DNA of 64,000 bases, from positions 62,001 to 126,000 of the forward strand of contig NZ_BMRM01000013.1 in the NCBI RefSeq assembly GCF_014648635.1, read 5' to 3'. This document shows, one piece after another, positions 49,837-58,451 of this stretch (position 1 is the first letter of the stretch; each line of letters opens with the position of its first letter). A program made the position numbers and the translations under genes. The notes under the pieces are model-generated. The model was not told the DNA's origin. It was given only the letters and a program-made list of their open reading frames with translations, and did no database searches. The DNA is from Streptomyces cinerochromogenes (lineage in GTDB: Bacteria > Actinomycetota > Actinomycetes > Streptomycetales > Streptomycetaceae).

Positions 49837-50316
49837 CTACTGTTCGCCGTCCCGTCCGTGGGCCTGTCGTACGGAAGCGGCCACCCGGTCGATCAGCTCG
49901 GGGAGCGCCGACCGTACCGGTTCGCTCAGGTGCGCCCCCAGTTCCACGTCGGCCGCCTCCACGGCGTGCACCACGAGCGTCGGCGGCAGCCGGTCGAGGG
50001 CCTCCGCCAGCGCGAGGGACGCGCCGAGGCCGAGCGCGTGCGTACTCGCCGTACCCGCGGTCCGGGAGGCGGCGTCCGCCGCCGTGAGGGTGTGCAGCCG
50101 CCCCGGCCGGGCCAAGCCTGCCCGGAGCGCCTCCACCACGACCACCGTGTCGGCGCCGTCCCACAGGTCGAGCATGCGGGCGGGTTCGCCGTCGCTGACC
50201 GTCAGCACGGTGCCGTCGGGGACACGGCCCCGCAGGCCCTCCACGGCCGCCGGTCCGACCCCGTCGTCACCGCGCAGCGGATTGCCCACGCCGATCACCA
50301 CGACCCGGCCGCTCAT
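49837..50316 (-). CDS. [NiFe] hydrogenase maturation endopeptidase
   Basis: A 159-residue HyaD/HycI-type protease. VVVIGVGNPLRGDDGVGPAAVEG carries the nickel-sensing Glu/Asp motif GNPLRGDDGVG, followed by GEPARMLDLWDGADTVVVVEAL (the D-x-x-x-D region) and VVHAVEAADVELGAHLSEPV (the distal His region). It removes the C-terminal peptide of the large subunit after nickel insertion, here predicted after His439. Its ATG overlaps the large-subunit stop by four bases (ATGA), so the pair is translationally coupled. Confidence 0.92.
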   Translation of the reverse strand: MSGRVVVIGVGNPLRGDDGVGPAAVEGLRGRVPDGTVLTVSDGEPARMLDLWDGADTVVVVEALRAGLARPGRLHTLTAADAASRTAGTASTHALGLGASLALAEALDRLPPTLVVHAVEAADVELGAHLSEPVRSALPELIDRVAASVRQAHGRDGEQ

Positions 50317-51659
50317 GTGCGCTCCACGGTCACGTCGACGAAGTGGGCGGCGCAGGAGATGCAGGGGTCGTGGTTGCGAATGGCCCGCTCGCACAGGTGG
50401 GTGAGTTCCTCGTCGTCGGCGGCGGGGCCGGCCCTGTCCAGGCGTGCCTGGACCGTCCTGCGCACGTCCTCCTCGATGGCCGTCTGGTTCTGGGCCGTGG
50501 GCGGGACGATGCGGGCCTCGGTGAGCGTGCCGTCCTCGGCGAGGGCGTAGCGGTGGTACAGCAGCCCACGCGGTGCCTCGGTGGCCCCGGCGCCGGCGCT
50601 CCGGCGTGGCGGGACCTCGACGGCCGGCCGGGGTGGCCGTTCGTATCCGCCGATGATCCGCAGGGCCTCCTCGATGGCGTGCACCACCTCGACGGCGCGT
50701 ACGACGATGCTGCGGAACGGGTTGTCGCAGACCGCGCCCGCCAGCGGGTCGCCCAGTCCGGCGTCCCGCGCCGCCTCGGCGGCCGCGGGGTGCAGCCACC
50801 GGCCGCTGATGGCGTACCGGGCCAGGGGACCGGTCAGGAAGCGGCGGCCGTCGAGAGTGGCGGTCAGGGCGGTGGAGTGCGGTACCTGGCGTTCCTGCAC
50901 GTGCTGTCCGAAGTCGGCCAGGGGGATGTCGCTCGGTGCGCGGCCGTTGCCGTCAGCGGCCATGACCACGGGCGTTCCCGTGTCGATGGCATAGCGGCCG
51001 GGGTCGCGCAGGGCGAACAGGTCGTGGTCGCAGGCCGCGTCGGGAAACTCGAACGCGGCCACCCAGCGGACGGTCTCCAGGGCGTCCTCCCGGGCCTGTC
51101 GCAGCCGCTGCGCGAGCGGACGGAGTTCCTCCGGTGCCGGGGTCCGGTAGAAGCCGCCGATCCGGACGTTGACCGGGTGGATGGGGCGGCCGCCGAGCTG
51201 TTCCAGGATCGCGTTGCCGGTCTGCTTGATCCTCAGGCCGCGCTCGACGGCGGCGCGCTGGTCGCGGGCGAGTGCCACGACGTCCGCGCGTCCGAGGAAG
51301 TCGGGAGCGTGCAGCAGGTGGATGTGCAGGGTGTGGCTCTCGATCCACTCACCGCAGTACAGCAGGCGGCGCAGGTCCGCGAGGGGGCCGTCCACCGTGA
51401 CGCCGCAGGCGTTCTCGATCGCCTGGCAGGCGCTCATCTGGTACGCCACCGGGCAGATGCCGCAGATGCGGGCGGTGATGTCGGGGGGTTCGGTGTGGCC
51501 CCGGCCGGTCAGGAAGGCTTCGAAGAAGCGCGGTGGTTCGTAGATGCGCAGCCGGGTCTCGGTGACCGTGTCCCCGTCGACGCGCAGGTGGAGGGAGGCC
51601 TCACCTTCCACCCTGGCCAGCGCGTCCAGGCGCAGGACGCGGGTTCCGTGAGGGTTCAT
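50313..51659 (-). CDS. Group 3b-type [NiFe] hydrogenase large (alpha) subunit
   Basis: A 448-residue catalytic subunit. The nickel-iron ligands are intact: N-terminal RICGIC (Cys66 and Cys69) and C-terminal DPCISCAAH (Cys433 and Cys436), followed by a nine-residue tail FVDVTVERT that the endopeptidase should cleave. The length and motifs fit the alpha subunit of NAD(P)-linked group 3b enzymes (sulfhydrogenase type, bidirectional or H2-producing under hypoxia). ATG 51659 follows GGAAAGG and lies inside the end of the small-subunit gene (59-base overlap). It is the fourth gene of the beta-gamma-delta-alpha-protease operon. Confidence 0.93.
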   Translation of the reverse strand: MNPHGTRVLRLDALARVEGEASLHLRVDGDTVTETRLRIYEPPRFFEAFLTGRGHTEPPDITARICGICPVAYQMSACQAIENACGVTVDGPLADLRRLLYCGEWIESHTLHIHLLHAPDFLGRADVVALARDQRAAVERGLRIKQTGNAILEQLGGRPIHPVNVRIGGFYRTPAPEELRPLAQRLRQAREDALETVRWVAAFEFPDAACDHDLFALRDPGRYAIDTGTPVVMAADGNGRAPSDIPLADFGQHVQERQVPHSTALTATLDGRRFLTGPLARYAISGRWLHPAAAEAARDAGLGDPLAGAVCDNPFRSIVVRAVEVVHAIEEALRIIGGYERPPRPAVEVPPRRSAGAGATEAPRGLLYHRYALAEDGTLTEARIVPPTAQNQTAIEEDVRRTVQARLDRAGPAADDEELTHLCERAIRNHDPCISCAAHFVDVTVERT

Positions 51660-52656
51660 GCGAGCCTTTCCGGGCGTGTCCTGGCCGGCCGGGGCTCTGC
51701 TGCTCCCCGGCCGCGAGTTCGGGTACGGGGGCATACTCCGGCGACGCGGCGTTGAAGGTGCGGAAGACACGCTGGACGTCCCGCTCGCTCATCCCGTCGC
51801 GGCGCAGCTGCGCGATCATCGAGCGCAGGTCGGGCGTGTCCGACGGTCCGAAGCAGCCGTAGCAGCCGCGTCCGTACGCCGGGCAGATGGCACCGCATCC
51901 CGCGTGCGTGACCGGGCCCAGACACGGGGTGCCGTGGGCCACGGTGATGCACGTGGTGCCGCGCCTCTTGCACTCGAAGCAGACGCTGTGGCCCGGTATC
52001 CGGGGTGCCCGTCCGGCCAGGTAGGCGGTGACGACTTCGAGGAGCTGGCGGCGGTCGATGGGGCAGCCGCGCAGTTCGAAGTCGACCGGCACGTGCGCCG
52101 AGATCGGTGTCGAGGTCTCCAGCGTGGCGATGTACTCCGGGCGTGCGTAGACCGCGGCGACGAACTCCCGGACGTCGGCGAAGTTGCGCAGCGCCTGGAT
52201 GCCGCCCGCGGTGGCGCAGGCCCCGATGGTCACCAGGTACCGGGAGATGCGGCGGACGTGCTGGATCCGCTCGGCGTCCTCGGCCGTGGTGACGGACCCC
52301 TCGACGAGGGACAGGTCGTACGGTCCCCGGCCCGCCAGCGGCGCCCGCTCCCCGTCGGCGCCCTCGGCGGGGGTCATCTCCAGGAAGTGGTCGATCCGTA
52401 CGCGCTCGGTGAGGCCGAGGAGTTCGTCCTCGCAGTCGAGGAGGGTCAGCTGGCAGCCGTCGCAGGAGGCGAACTTCCACACGGCGAGCGTCGGCCGTGG
52501 GTCGGTGGCCGGTCCGGGGTGGGTGGCCGGCGCGGGGGCGGGGGCCGGTCCGGGGGCGGGGGCCGGTCCGGGGGCGGTGGCCGGTCCGGGGGCGGTGGCC
52601 GGTCCGGGGGCGGTGGCCGGTCCGGGGGCGGTGGCCGGTCCGGGGGCGGTGGCCAT
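51601..52656 (-). CDS. Group 3b-type [NiFe] hydrogenase small (delta) subunit with a repeat-encoded N-terminal extension
   Basis: A 351-residue subunit. The conserved core starts at about residue 56 (TLAVWKFASCDGCQLTLLDC; Cys65 and Cys68 for the proximal cluster), then TIGACATAGGIQAL, ELRGCPIDRRQLLEV and the cluster-binding GCGAICPAYGRGCYGCFGP. It transfers electrons from the NiFe site to the flavin subunit. Residues 1-55 are an Ala-Pro-Gly-Thr repeat (APGPAT, four perfect and about four degraded copies) not expected in the family. ATG 52656 lies one base after the gamma-subunit stop, supporting translational coupling at this start. The C-terminal tail (about 320-351) is also low-complexity. 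Confidence 0.92.
   Translation of the reverse strand: MATAPGPATAPGPATAPGPATAPGPATAPGPAPAPGPAPAPAPATHPGPATDPRPTLAVWKFASCDGCQLTLLDCEDELLGLTERVRIDHFLEMTPAEGADGERAPLAGRGPYDLSLVEGSVTTAEDAERIQHVRRISRYLVTIGACATAGGIQALRNFADVREFVAAVYARPEYIATLETSTPISAHVPVDFELRGCPIDRRQLLEVVTAYLAGRAPRIPGHSVCFECKRRGTTCITVAHGTPCLGPVTHAGCGAICPAYGRGCYGCFGPSDTPDLRSMIAQLRRDGMSERDVQRVFRTFNAASPEYAPVPELAAGEQQSPGRPGHARKGSHEPSRNPRPAPGRAGQGGR
52531..52656. repeat. 18-bp minisatellite inside the hydrogenase small-subunit gene
   Basis: On the plus strand ggtggccggtccgggggc recurs in register, with four perfect units from 52656 downwards and about three diverged ones further in (to about 52495). Each unit is six codons, so copy-number changes keep the frame. 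Confidence 0.9.
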
Positions 52657-52657
52657 G

Positions 52658-53476
52658 TCACAGCTCCCTCACGAGCAGCAGGGATGCCACCCGGTCGTAC
52701 CCGACGACCGGTCCGTCCCGGCACAGCAGGAGCGGACCGAGCTGGCAGTGACCGCAGTGGCCGGTGGCGCAGTGCATGGTGCGTTCCAAGGACACCTGGA
52801 CGCGTTGCGGGGCCAGGCCCCGCGTCACGAGGTCGCGTGCCGTGTGCCGCATCATCACCTCGGGTCCGCACACCAGCGCGCAGGTCCGTCCGGGGCACAG
52901 GTCCAGACGGTCGAGGAGCGTGGTGACCACGCCCACCGCGCCCGGCCAGCCCGGGCCGGGGCGGTCGACGGTCACCTCCACCCGTGCCCGACCGCGCCAG
53001 CTCTCGATCTCGTCCCGGTAGACCAGGTCGGCGGGGGTGCGGGCGCCCACCAGGACGGCGAGCCGGCCGTAGGCGGCGGGACGGGCCAGGACCTCGTGGA
53101 CGACCGGCCGCAGCGGGGCCAGACCGATGCCGCCGCCCACCACCAGGACGTCGTGACCGGCGGCCGCTTCGAGGTCCCAGCCGGTGCCGTAGGGTCCGCT
53201 GAGGCCGACGCTGTCACCGGGACGCAGCCGGTACAGGGCGGTGGAGACCGCTCCCACCGCGCGCACGGTGTGCACGAGGCCCCCGTGACGGCCGCGCAGG
53301 GCGCTGACCGAGACGGGCACCTCGCCGACCCCGAAGGCGTAGATCATCGCGAACTGCCCCGCGGAGAAGGGGGCGAGTTCCCCTCCGGCCGGTACCAGCT
53401 CGATCGACCGGGTGTCGGCGGTCTCGGCCCAGGCGTCGGCGACCCGGTACGGCAGTGGGGGCGTCACGGTGGTCAT
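52658..53476 (-). CDS. Hydrogenase gamma subunit (FAD/NAD-binding reductase)
   Basis: A 272-residue flavoprotein of the ferredoxin-NADP reductase type. Residues about 5-100 form an FAD barrel (GQFAMIYAFGVGEVPVSVSA) and about 110-225 an NAD(P) domain (DVLVVGGGIGLAPLRPVV, CALVCGPEVMMRHTA). The C-terminal Cys motif CATGHCGHCQLGPLLLC binds a [2Fe-2S] cluster. It links the hydrogenase to NAD(P)H. ATG 53476 overlaps the beta-subunit stop by four bases. Confidence 0.92.
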   Translation of the reverse strand: MTTVTPPLPYRVADAWAETADTRSIELVPAGGELAPFSAGQFAMIYAFGVGEVPVSVSALRGRHGGLVHTVRAVGAVSTALYRLRPGDSVGLSGPYGTGWDLEAAAGHDVLVVGGGIGLAPLRPVVHEVLARPAAYGRLAVLVGARTPADLVYRDEIESWRGRARVEVTVDRPGPGWPGAVGVVTTLLDRLDLCPGRTCALVCGPEVMMRHTARDLVTRGLAPQRVQVSLERTMHCATGHCGHCQLGPLLLCRDGPVVGYDRVASLLLVREL

Positions 53477-54657
53477 GGCGGTTCCGGTCCGGGATCCGGC
53501 CGCCCGGACCGTGTCCAGTCGTACAGGGCGGCCGCTTCCTCGGTGATGTCGATGCCCACCGGGCACCACACGATGCAGCGTCCGCAGCCCACACAGCCCG
53601 ACGAGCCGAACTGGTCGTACCAGGTGCCGAGCTTGTGGGTCATCCACTGCCGGTAGCGGCTGCGCGAGGAGGCGCGGACCGGGCCGCCGTGCAGGTGTGA
53701 GAAGTCCAGGTCGAAGCAGGAGTCCCAGAGCCGCCAGCGCTCCGCGTGGTCGCCGGTGAGGTCGGTGACGTCCTCGGAGGTGGTGCAGAAGCAGGTGGGG
53801 CAGACCATGGTGCAGTTGCCGCAGGTCAGGCAGCGTCCCGCGACGTCGTCCCAGCGGGGCGCGTCGAGCGTGCCGGCCATCAGTTCCCGCAGGTCGGCCT
53901 CGGGCATGGTCCGGCCCATCCGGTCCGCGGCGGCCGTGACGCCCGCGCGGGCCGTCTCGCGGGTTTCCGGGTCGGCCGGGCGGGCCGGCAGTTCGGCGAG
54001 GATCTCCGCGCCCTCCCGGCTTCCGCTGCGGACCCAGAAGCGGTGCCCGTCCGCATCGGCCACTTCGGTCATCACCAGGTCGTAGCCCGGGCCGGCGGCG
54101 GGACCGGTGCCCATCGAGACGCAGAAGCAGGTGGCACCGGGTTCCGTGCACTCGACCACGATCAGCAGGGCCCCGGAGCGCCGTCCCTCGTAGCCGGGGT
54201 CGCGGTACGCCCCGCCGGTCAGCACCCGGTCCTGTACGGCGATGGCCCGCAGGTCGCAGGGGCGTACGCCGAGGAAGGCGTACCGGGGCGGGGCGGGGCT
54301 GTCGGCCCGGAGCACCAGCTCCCCCTCCACCCGGTCGGCGGTCCACTCCCGCACCCGCGGCGGATGCAGGAAGGACTTCCACGACTGGGGGCCCGCCGCG
54401 TTCGCGAAGGCCGCGCCGTCCTGCCGTTCCCGCAGCCGGTACCGGCCGGCCTCCAGCTCCACGCCCCATCCGTACGGAAGCTCGTCGGCCGAGCGCAGCT
54501 CCGCCAGCACGATGGCGCCGTCCCGCGCCGTGGGCCCGATCACGGTGAAACCGCGCCGGACCAGCACCTCCACGAGGGCGGCCATGCCGTCCTTGCCCAT
54601 GACGAGCCCCTCGGACGCGGGCGACCGGGAGGCGTCCACCTCGGCGTCGGCGCTCAT
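53473..54657 (-). CDS. Hydrogenase beta subunit (4Fe-4S electron-transfer protein)
   Basis: A 394-residue iron-sulfur protein. A domain with YAFLGVRPCDLRAIAVQD and TCFCVSMGTGP is followed by two 4Fe-4S motifs, CLTCGNCTMVCPTCFC (about 283-298) and CVGCGRCIVWCPVG (about 361-374). It is the HydB/anaerobic sulfite reductase A-like subunit of group 3b hydrogenases and would pass electrons between the gamma and delta subunits. It is the first gene of the operon; ATG 54657 is behind GGAGG (GAAGGAGGCCGGTC). A DosR-like box lies 115 bases upstream. Confidence 0.92.
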   Translation of the reverse strand: MSADAEVDASRSPASEGLVMGKDGMAALVEVLVRRGFTVIGPTARDGAIVLAELRSADELPYGWGVELEAGRYRLRERQDGAAFANAAGPQSWKSFLHPPRVREWTADRVEGELVLRADSPAPPRYAFLGVRPCDLRAIAVQDRVLTGGAYRDPGYEGRRSGALLIVVECTEPGATCFCVSMGTGPAAGPGYDLVMTEVADADGHRFWVRSGSREGAEILAELPARPADPETRETARAGVTAAADRMGRTMPEADLRELMAGTLDAPRWDDVAGRCLTCGNCTMVCPTCFCTTSEDVTDLTGDHAERWRLWDSCFDLDFSHLHGGPVRASSRSRYRQWMTHKLGTWYDQFGSSGCVGCGRCIVWCPVGIDITEEAAALYDWTRSGRPDPGPEPP

Positions 54658-54771
54658 GACCGGCCTCCTTCAGCACAGGGGACGGCGCAGGGACCCCGCC
54701 GTCCCCTCGGGCCCCTTACCGCATCCTTGCCGGTACGGCGCCGCGCCGGCAGTGCCATGTGGGCATCCCCT

Positions 54772-54785
54772 GGGTCCATTGGTCC
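54772..54785. promoter_or_regulatory. Putative DosR/OsdR-type box 3, hydrogenase promoter
   Basis: GGGTCCATTGGTCC (reverse complement GGACCAATGGACCC) shares ACCAATGG with the box at 46467-46482 and keeps the GGNCC...GGNCC symmetry. It sits 115 bases upstream of the hydrogenase beta-subunit start and downstream of the second alcohol dehydrogenase gene. Confidence 0.5.
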
Positions 54786-54820
54786 TCCTCGACGGGTCCT
54801 CCTCGACGTCCGGCCGTGGT

Positions 54821-55849
54821 TCACTCGCGGTGCAGCACGACTTTGAGCGCGCCGGTGCCGGCGACGTGCCCGAAGACCTCGTAGGCGTCTTCCATGTGGT
54901 CGAGACCGAGGGTGTGGGTGACCAACGCGGAGACGGGCAGCTGACCGAACCTCACCAGCTCCAGCAGCCACGGTGTCGAGGACGTGTCGACCTGGCCCAT
55001 GCTGATGGTCACGTTCTTGCGCCAGAGCGACTCCAGGTGCAGGGTCGCCGGCTTGCCGTGCGTGCCGATGTTGGCGATGTGCCCTCCTGAGCGGACGGCC
55101 CGCGTGCACAGCACGAAGCCGTCCGGATCGCCCGACGCCTCGATGGCCACGTCGGCGCCCGGCCCCTCGGCCAGGTCGGCGATCACCTTCCCCGGCGACT
55201 CGGCGGCGTCCGCCCCCACCCGGGCGGCGGCCTCCAGGCGAGCGCCGGACAGGTCCACGACGATGACCCTGCGCGGCGAGTACAGCCGTGCGACGACCGC
55301 CGCGGCCAGGCCGACGGGGCCGGCACCCACCACGACGACGGTGTCTCCCGGCCCGACGTGTCCGTTCCGGACCCCGACCTCGTAGGCGGTCGGGAGGAGT
55401 TCCGCGAGCAGCACCGCGTCGTCGAGCCGGAGGTCGCACGGGCGCCGCGTGGTGGAGTGGTCGGCGAACGGCACGCGCACCAGCTCGGCGTGGGTGCCGT
55501 TGATCAGGCTGCCCAGAATCCAGCCGCCGCCCCCGCGGCACTGTCCGTACCTGGCCTCGCGGCACTCCGCGCAGTCACCGCAGGCCGACACGGACGACAC
55601 GATCACCTGGTCGCCGGGGCTCAGGTGGTGGACCTCTCCACCGGCCTCCACCACCTCGCCGACAGCCTCGTGACCGAGTACCGTCCCCGGCTTCACCTCC
55701 GGGAAGTGGCCCCGTCTGATGTGCAGATCGCTTCCGCAGACGGTGGTGGCGTCGACCCGGACGACGGCGTCGGTCGCCTCCTCGATCACAGGGTCGGGGA
55801 CGGTGTCCCAGGAGGTGTGTCCCGGGCCGTGGTAGACGAGCGCTCGCAC
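54821..55849 (-). CDS. Zinc-dependent alcohol dehydrogenase (MDR family), second copy
   Basis: A 342-residue dehydrogenase: Cys in TVCGSDLHI, GHEAVGE, the structural zinc cluster CGDCAECREARYGQC and VVVGAGPVGLAA. It is closely similar to the gene at 45169-46239, including the GGGGWILGSL and VDTSSTP stretches, so the two are paralogues. GTG 55849 (VRALVYHGPG, aligning with the paralogue's MKGFVFHGPG) follows GAGGGA; GTG 55858 and ATG 55873 are in-frame alternatives. It sits directly upstream of the hydrogenase operon on the same strand. Confidence 0.9.
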   Translation of the reverse strand: MRALVYHGPGHTSWDTVPDPVIEEATDAVVRVDATTVCGSDLHIRRGHFPEVKPGTVLGHEAVGEVVEAGGEVHHLSPGDQVIVSSVSACGDCAECREARYGQCRGGGGWILGSLINGTHAELVRVPFADHSTTRRPCDLRLDDAVLLAELLPTAYEVGVRNGHVGPGDTVVVVGAGPVGLAAAVVARLYSPRRVIVVDLSGARLEAAARVGADAAESPGKVIADLAEGPGADVAIEASGDPDGFVLCTRAVRSGGHIANIGTHGKPATLHLESLWRKNVTISMGQVDTSSTPWLLELVRFGQLPVSALVTHTLGLDHMEDAYEVFGHVAGTGALKVVLHRE

Positions 55850-55924
55850 CGCATTCACTCCCTCGCCCCCCATCTCCACGGTCACCCGCGCAGTGCCCCC
55901 GGGCAACACGGCGGCCCCCGGGAC

Positions 55925-57484
55925 TCAGTCGGGCTCCATGTAGGGGCGGCGGAAGACCGGTGCCTGGCCGGCGCCCCACGGGCGTACGGCCGTCAGCGCC
56001 CGGGCGACCGCGGACTCCAGCGCGCCGCTGGTGTCGACCGGGACCGCCCCGGGCCACGGCGGTTCCCTGGCCGCCAGGGCGGTGGCGATCTCGGCGCCGG
56101 CGTCGGACACACCGGCCGAGCGCGTGCGCAGACGGGCCGCGGACACGTCGCCCGGCACATGGCAGTGCAGGGCCACCAGGTCGGCGCTGGTGCGTTCGGC
56201 CAGGCGCACGGCGGCTTCGCGCTGCGTGGCATCGGACCAGGTGGCGTCGAGGACGACCGACTCGCCGGAGGAGAGCAGCAGGTCCGCGCGGTCGAGGAGG
56301 GCGGCGTACGTCCTGGCCGTCCACTCCGGCGTGTACAACCCCTCCCCGTAGCGGGCCGCGGCCGGCTGCTCCGCCGGGATGCCCGCCAGTTCCTTGCGGA
56401 GGCGGTCACTGCTGAGCAGGGTGACCCCGAGCCGGTCGGCCAGCGCGCCGGAGAGCGTGGACTTGCCGCTGCCGGGCAGTCCGCCGACGAGGGTGAGGGC
56501 GACGGCGGAGGCGCGCAGGTGCCGCAGTGCCGTGGAGGCGAGCCGGTGTGCCGCCGCCTCGGCGCCGGGTGCCCCCTGGCGGGACTGGATCACCGAGACC
56601 TTGGCCCGCACGAAGGCGCGGTAGGCGACGTAGTGGTGCTAGAGGGAGGGCGGCGCGGGGTCCGCGGAGTACTCGCCGTACCGGGTGAGGAAGCAGGCCG
56701 CGGCCTCCGGGGCGCCGAGCTGTTCCAGGTCCATGGCGAGGAAGGCGGCGTCGTCCAGGCCGTCGACGTAGCGCAGGCGGTCGTCGAACTCCAGGCAGTC
56801 CAGGACGCGCGGGCCGTCGTCGAGGCAGAAGACGTCCTCGGCGAGCAGGTCGCCGTGGCCGTCGACCACGCGCCGCTGCTCGATGCGGGCGTCGAACAAC
56901 CGCTTGCGACCGGCGAGATAGCGGCGCACCAGCTGCTCGGTCTCCGCCAGGCGGTCGGGCTCCGCGGCGAGCGTGCGCACCTGTGCGAAGCCGGCCTCCC
57001 ACCGTGCCGAGAGCGCGTCCCGCGTGCCCTGTTCGTCCACGTCCCGGCCGCGGGGAGCGGCCGCGTGCCACGCGGCCAGGTGCCGGGCGACGGTGCCCAG
57101 GACGTCGTCCACGGCGGCCCCCGCCCGGACGAGCTGGGAGAGGCGGCGGTCCTCCGGCATGCGGCGCATCACCACGAGGGGTTCGGGTTCCGCCGCGTCG
57201 GGGCCGCGGAACTCGCCCAGGCCCACGTAGACGTCGGGGGCGAACCGGCGGTTCAGGGTGACCTCCCGCTCGCACGCGGCCCGGCGCGCGGCGACCGTGG
57301 TGTAGTCCAGGAATCCCAGGTCGACGGGCTTCTTCACCTTGTAGACCCGGTCGCCGAGGAAGAACAGCACCGCGGTGTGGGTCTCGTGCACCCCGGCGCG
57401 CACCGGAGGCTCGCCGTCGTGGCGGGCACCCTGCCGCCGGCCGGAGGCGCCGGCCCGCGACGCGCGGAAGCCGGGGTCAGTCAT
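55925..57484 (-). pseudogene. Rv2004c-like APH-fold/P-loop kinase fusion gene, split by an amber codon
   Basis: One frame runs 519 codons from ATG 57484. The first part is an aminoglycoside-phosphotransferase-like kinase domain (ETHTAVLFFLGDRVYKVKKP, LVVMRRMPEDRRLSQLV, VVDGHGDLLAEDVFCLDDGP, DCLEFDDRLRYVDGLDDAAF). The second is a gluconate-kinase-like P-loop domain (LVGGLPGSGKSTLSGALADR, SVVLDATWSDATQREAA). A TAG at 56641-56639 (codon 282) falls between SADPAPPSL and HHYVAYRAFVRAKV, the linker that is continuous in family members. A restart at GTG 56611 could still make the C-terminal part. Rv2004c belongs to the DosR regulon. It overlaps the upstream Usp gene by eight bases. Confidence 0.85.
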
Positions 57485-58346
57485 GAGGTACGACCGCGAC
57501 GGGGCAGCGCCCGTGGTGGAGGGCGGCCTGCGCCACCGGACCGAGGCGGGGCGCCGGACCGGCACGATGCCGCCGCCGGCCCACGACGAGCAGTACGGCG
57601 CCCTCACCGGCCTGCACGACGGCCCTCTCCGGAGCGTCGCTTCGGACGCTGCCGGCCACGTCGGCCTGCGGGTACTTGGCCCGCCACGGGGCCAGCGCGT
57701 CGTCCAGCCGGTCGCGCGGGTCCCGTGTCCTGTGCTCGTCGGTGCCGTGGTCCGCCTCCTGGGGCAGACGTGCGTGCGGCGGGGCACCGTGTCCGTGGAC
57801 GGCCAGGAGCGGGGCGCTCCTCGCCGCGGCGACGCGGAAGGCGAAGTCGAGGAGGTCGTCGGAGGATCCGTGCAGTTTCAGGGCGACGACGACCCGGCCC
57901 GCGGGTGCCGTGGGTGCCTCCTGTTCCGTGGTGCCGGCGCGCACCAGCACCACGGGCCGCCGGGCCCGCGCCACGACAGGCAGGCCGACGTCTCCCAGGA
58001 AGTAGCTCTCGGCGGGTTCGAGGCCCCGGGAGCCGATGACGGTCACCTCCGACTCCGCGGCGGCTTCGAGCAGGGCGTGCTCCGCGTCGTCGGCGACCAG
58101 GCTCCCGACGACGGACAAGTCCGGATGGGCTGCCCGCAGCTCCGCCTCCGCGGCGGCGAGGAGGCGCCTCGCCGCGCGGTTCTGCTCGGCTTCCCCGGGG
58201 AGGCGAGCCGGTTCCGGTGCGAGCGTCGGCCACGCGTGCAGCAGCCGCAGGGGGAGCCCCCGCGTCTCGGCCTCGTCGGCGGCCCACCGCGCGGCGGCCA
58301 GGCTCTCGGGGGAGCCGTCGAGCCCCACGGTGACGACTGGTTGCAC
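57477..58346 (-). CDS. Universal stress protein, tandem domains
   Basis: A 289-residue protein of two Usp domains (about 1-140 and 148-288). Domain 1 starts VVTVGLDGSPESLAAARWAA and ends VTVIGSRGLEPAESYFLGDV; domain 2 starts RVVVALKLHGSSDDLLDFAF and ends CPVAVVPHD. The ATP loops are degenerate (GSRG-x-x-x-AESYFLG and VGRRRHRAGPAPRLG), so ATP binding is uncertain. It shares an 8-base overlap with the kinase-fusion gene, so the two are co-translated, the same neighbour relation as Rv2005c-Rv2004c in M. tuberculosis. Confidence 0.92.
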   Translation of the reverse strand: MQPVVTVGLDGSPESLAAARWAADEAETRGLPLRLLHAWPTLAPEPARLPGEAEQNRAARRLLAAAEAELRAAHPDLSVVGSLVADDAEHALLEAAAESEVTVIGSRGLEPAESYFLGDVGLPVVARARRPVVLVRAGTTEQEAPTAPAGRVVVALKLHGSSDDLLDFAFRVAAARSAPLLAVHGHGAPPHARLPQEADHGTDEHRTRDPRDRLDDALAPWRAKYPQADVAGSVRSDAPERAVVQAGEGAVLLVVGRRRHRAGPAPRLGPVAQAALHHGRCPVAVVPHD

Positions 58347-58451
58347 GGCGGCGGCCTCCGTCCCCTGCCTGACCGGGCGCGGCGCGCCTCTCCCCTCAGA
58401 GGATCCTCCGGTCGTGGACGCGGCGCACGCGGACGGGCGTGGCGCGCGGCG

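Noticed and set aside
55905..55935. GGGACTCAGTCGG near the kinase-fusion stop as a DosR box
   Set aside because: It overlaps the end of a coding region with no promoter-proximal gene start in a suitable position.
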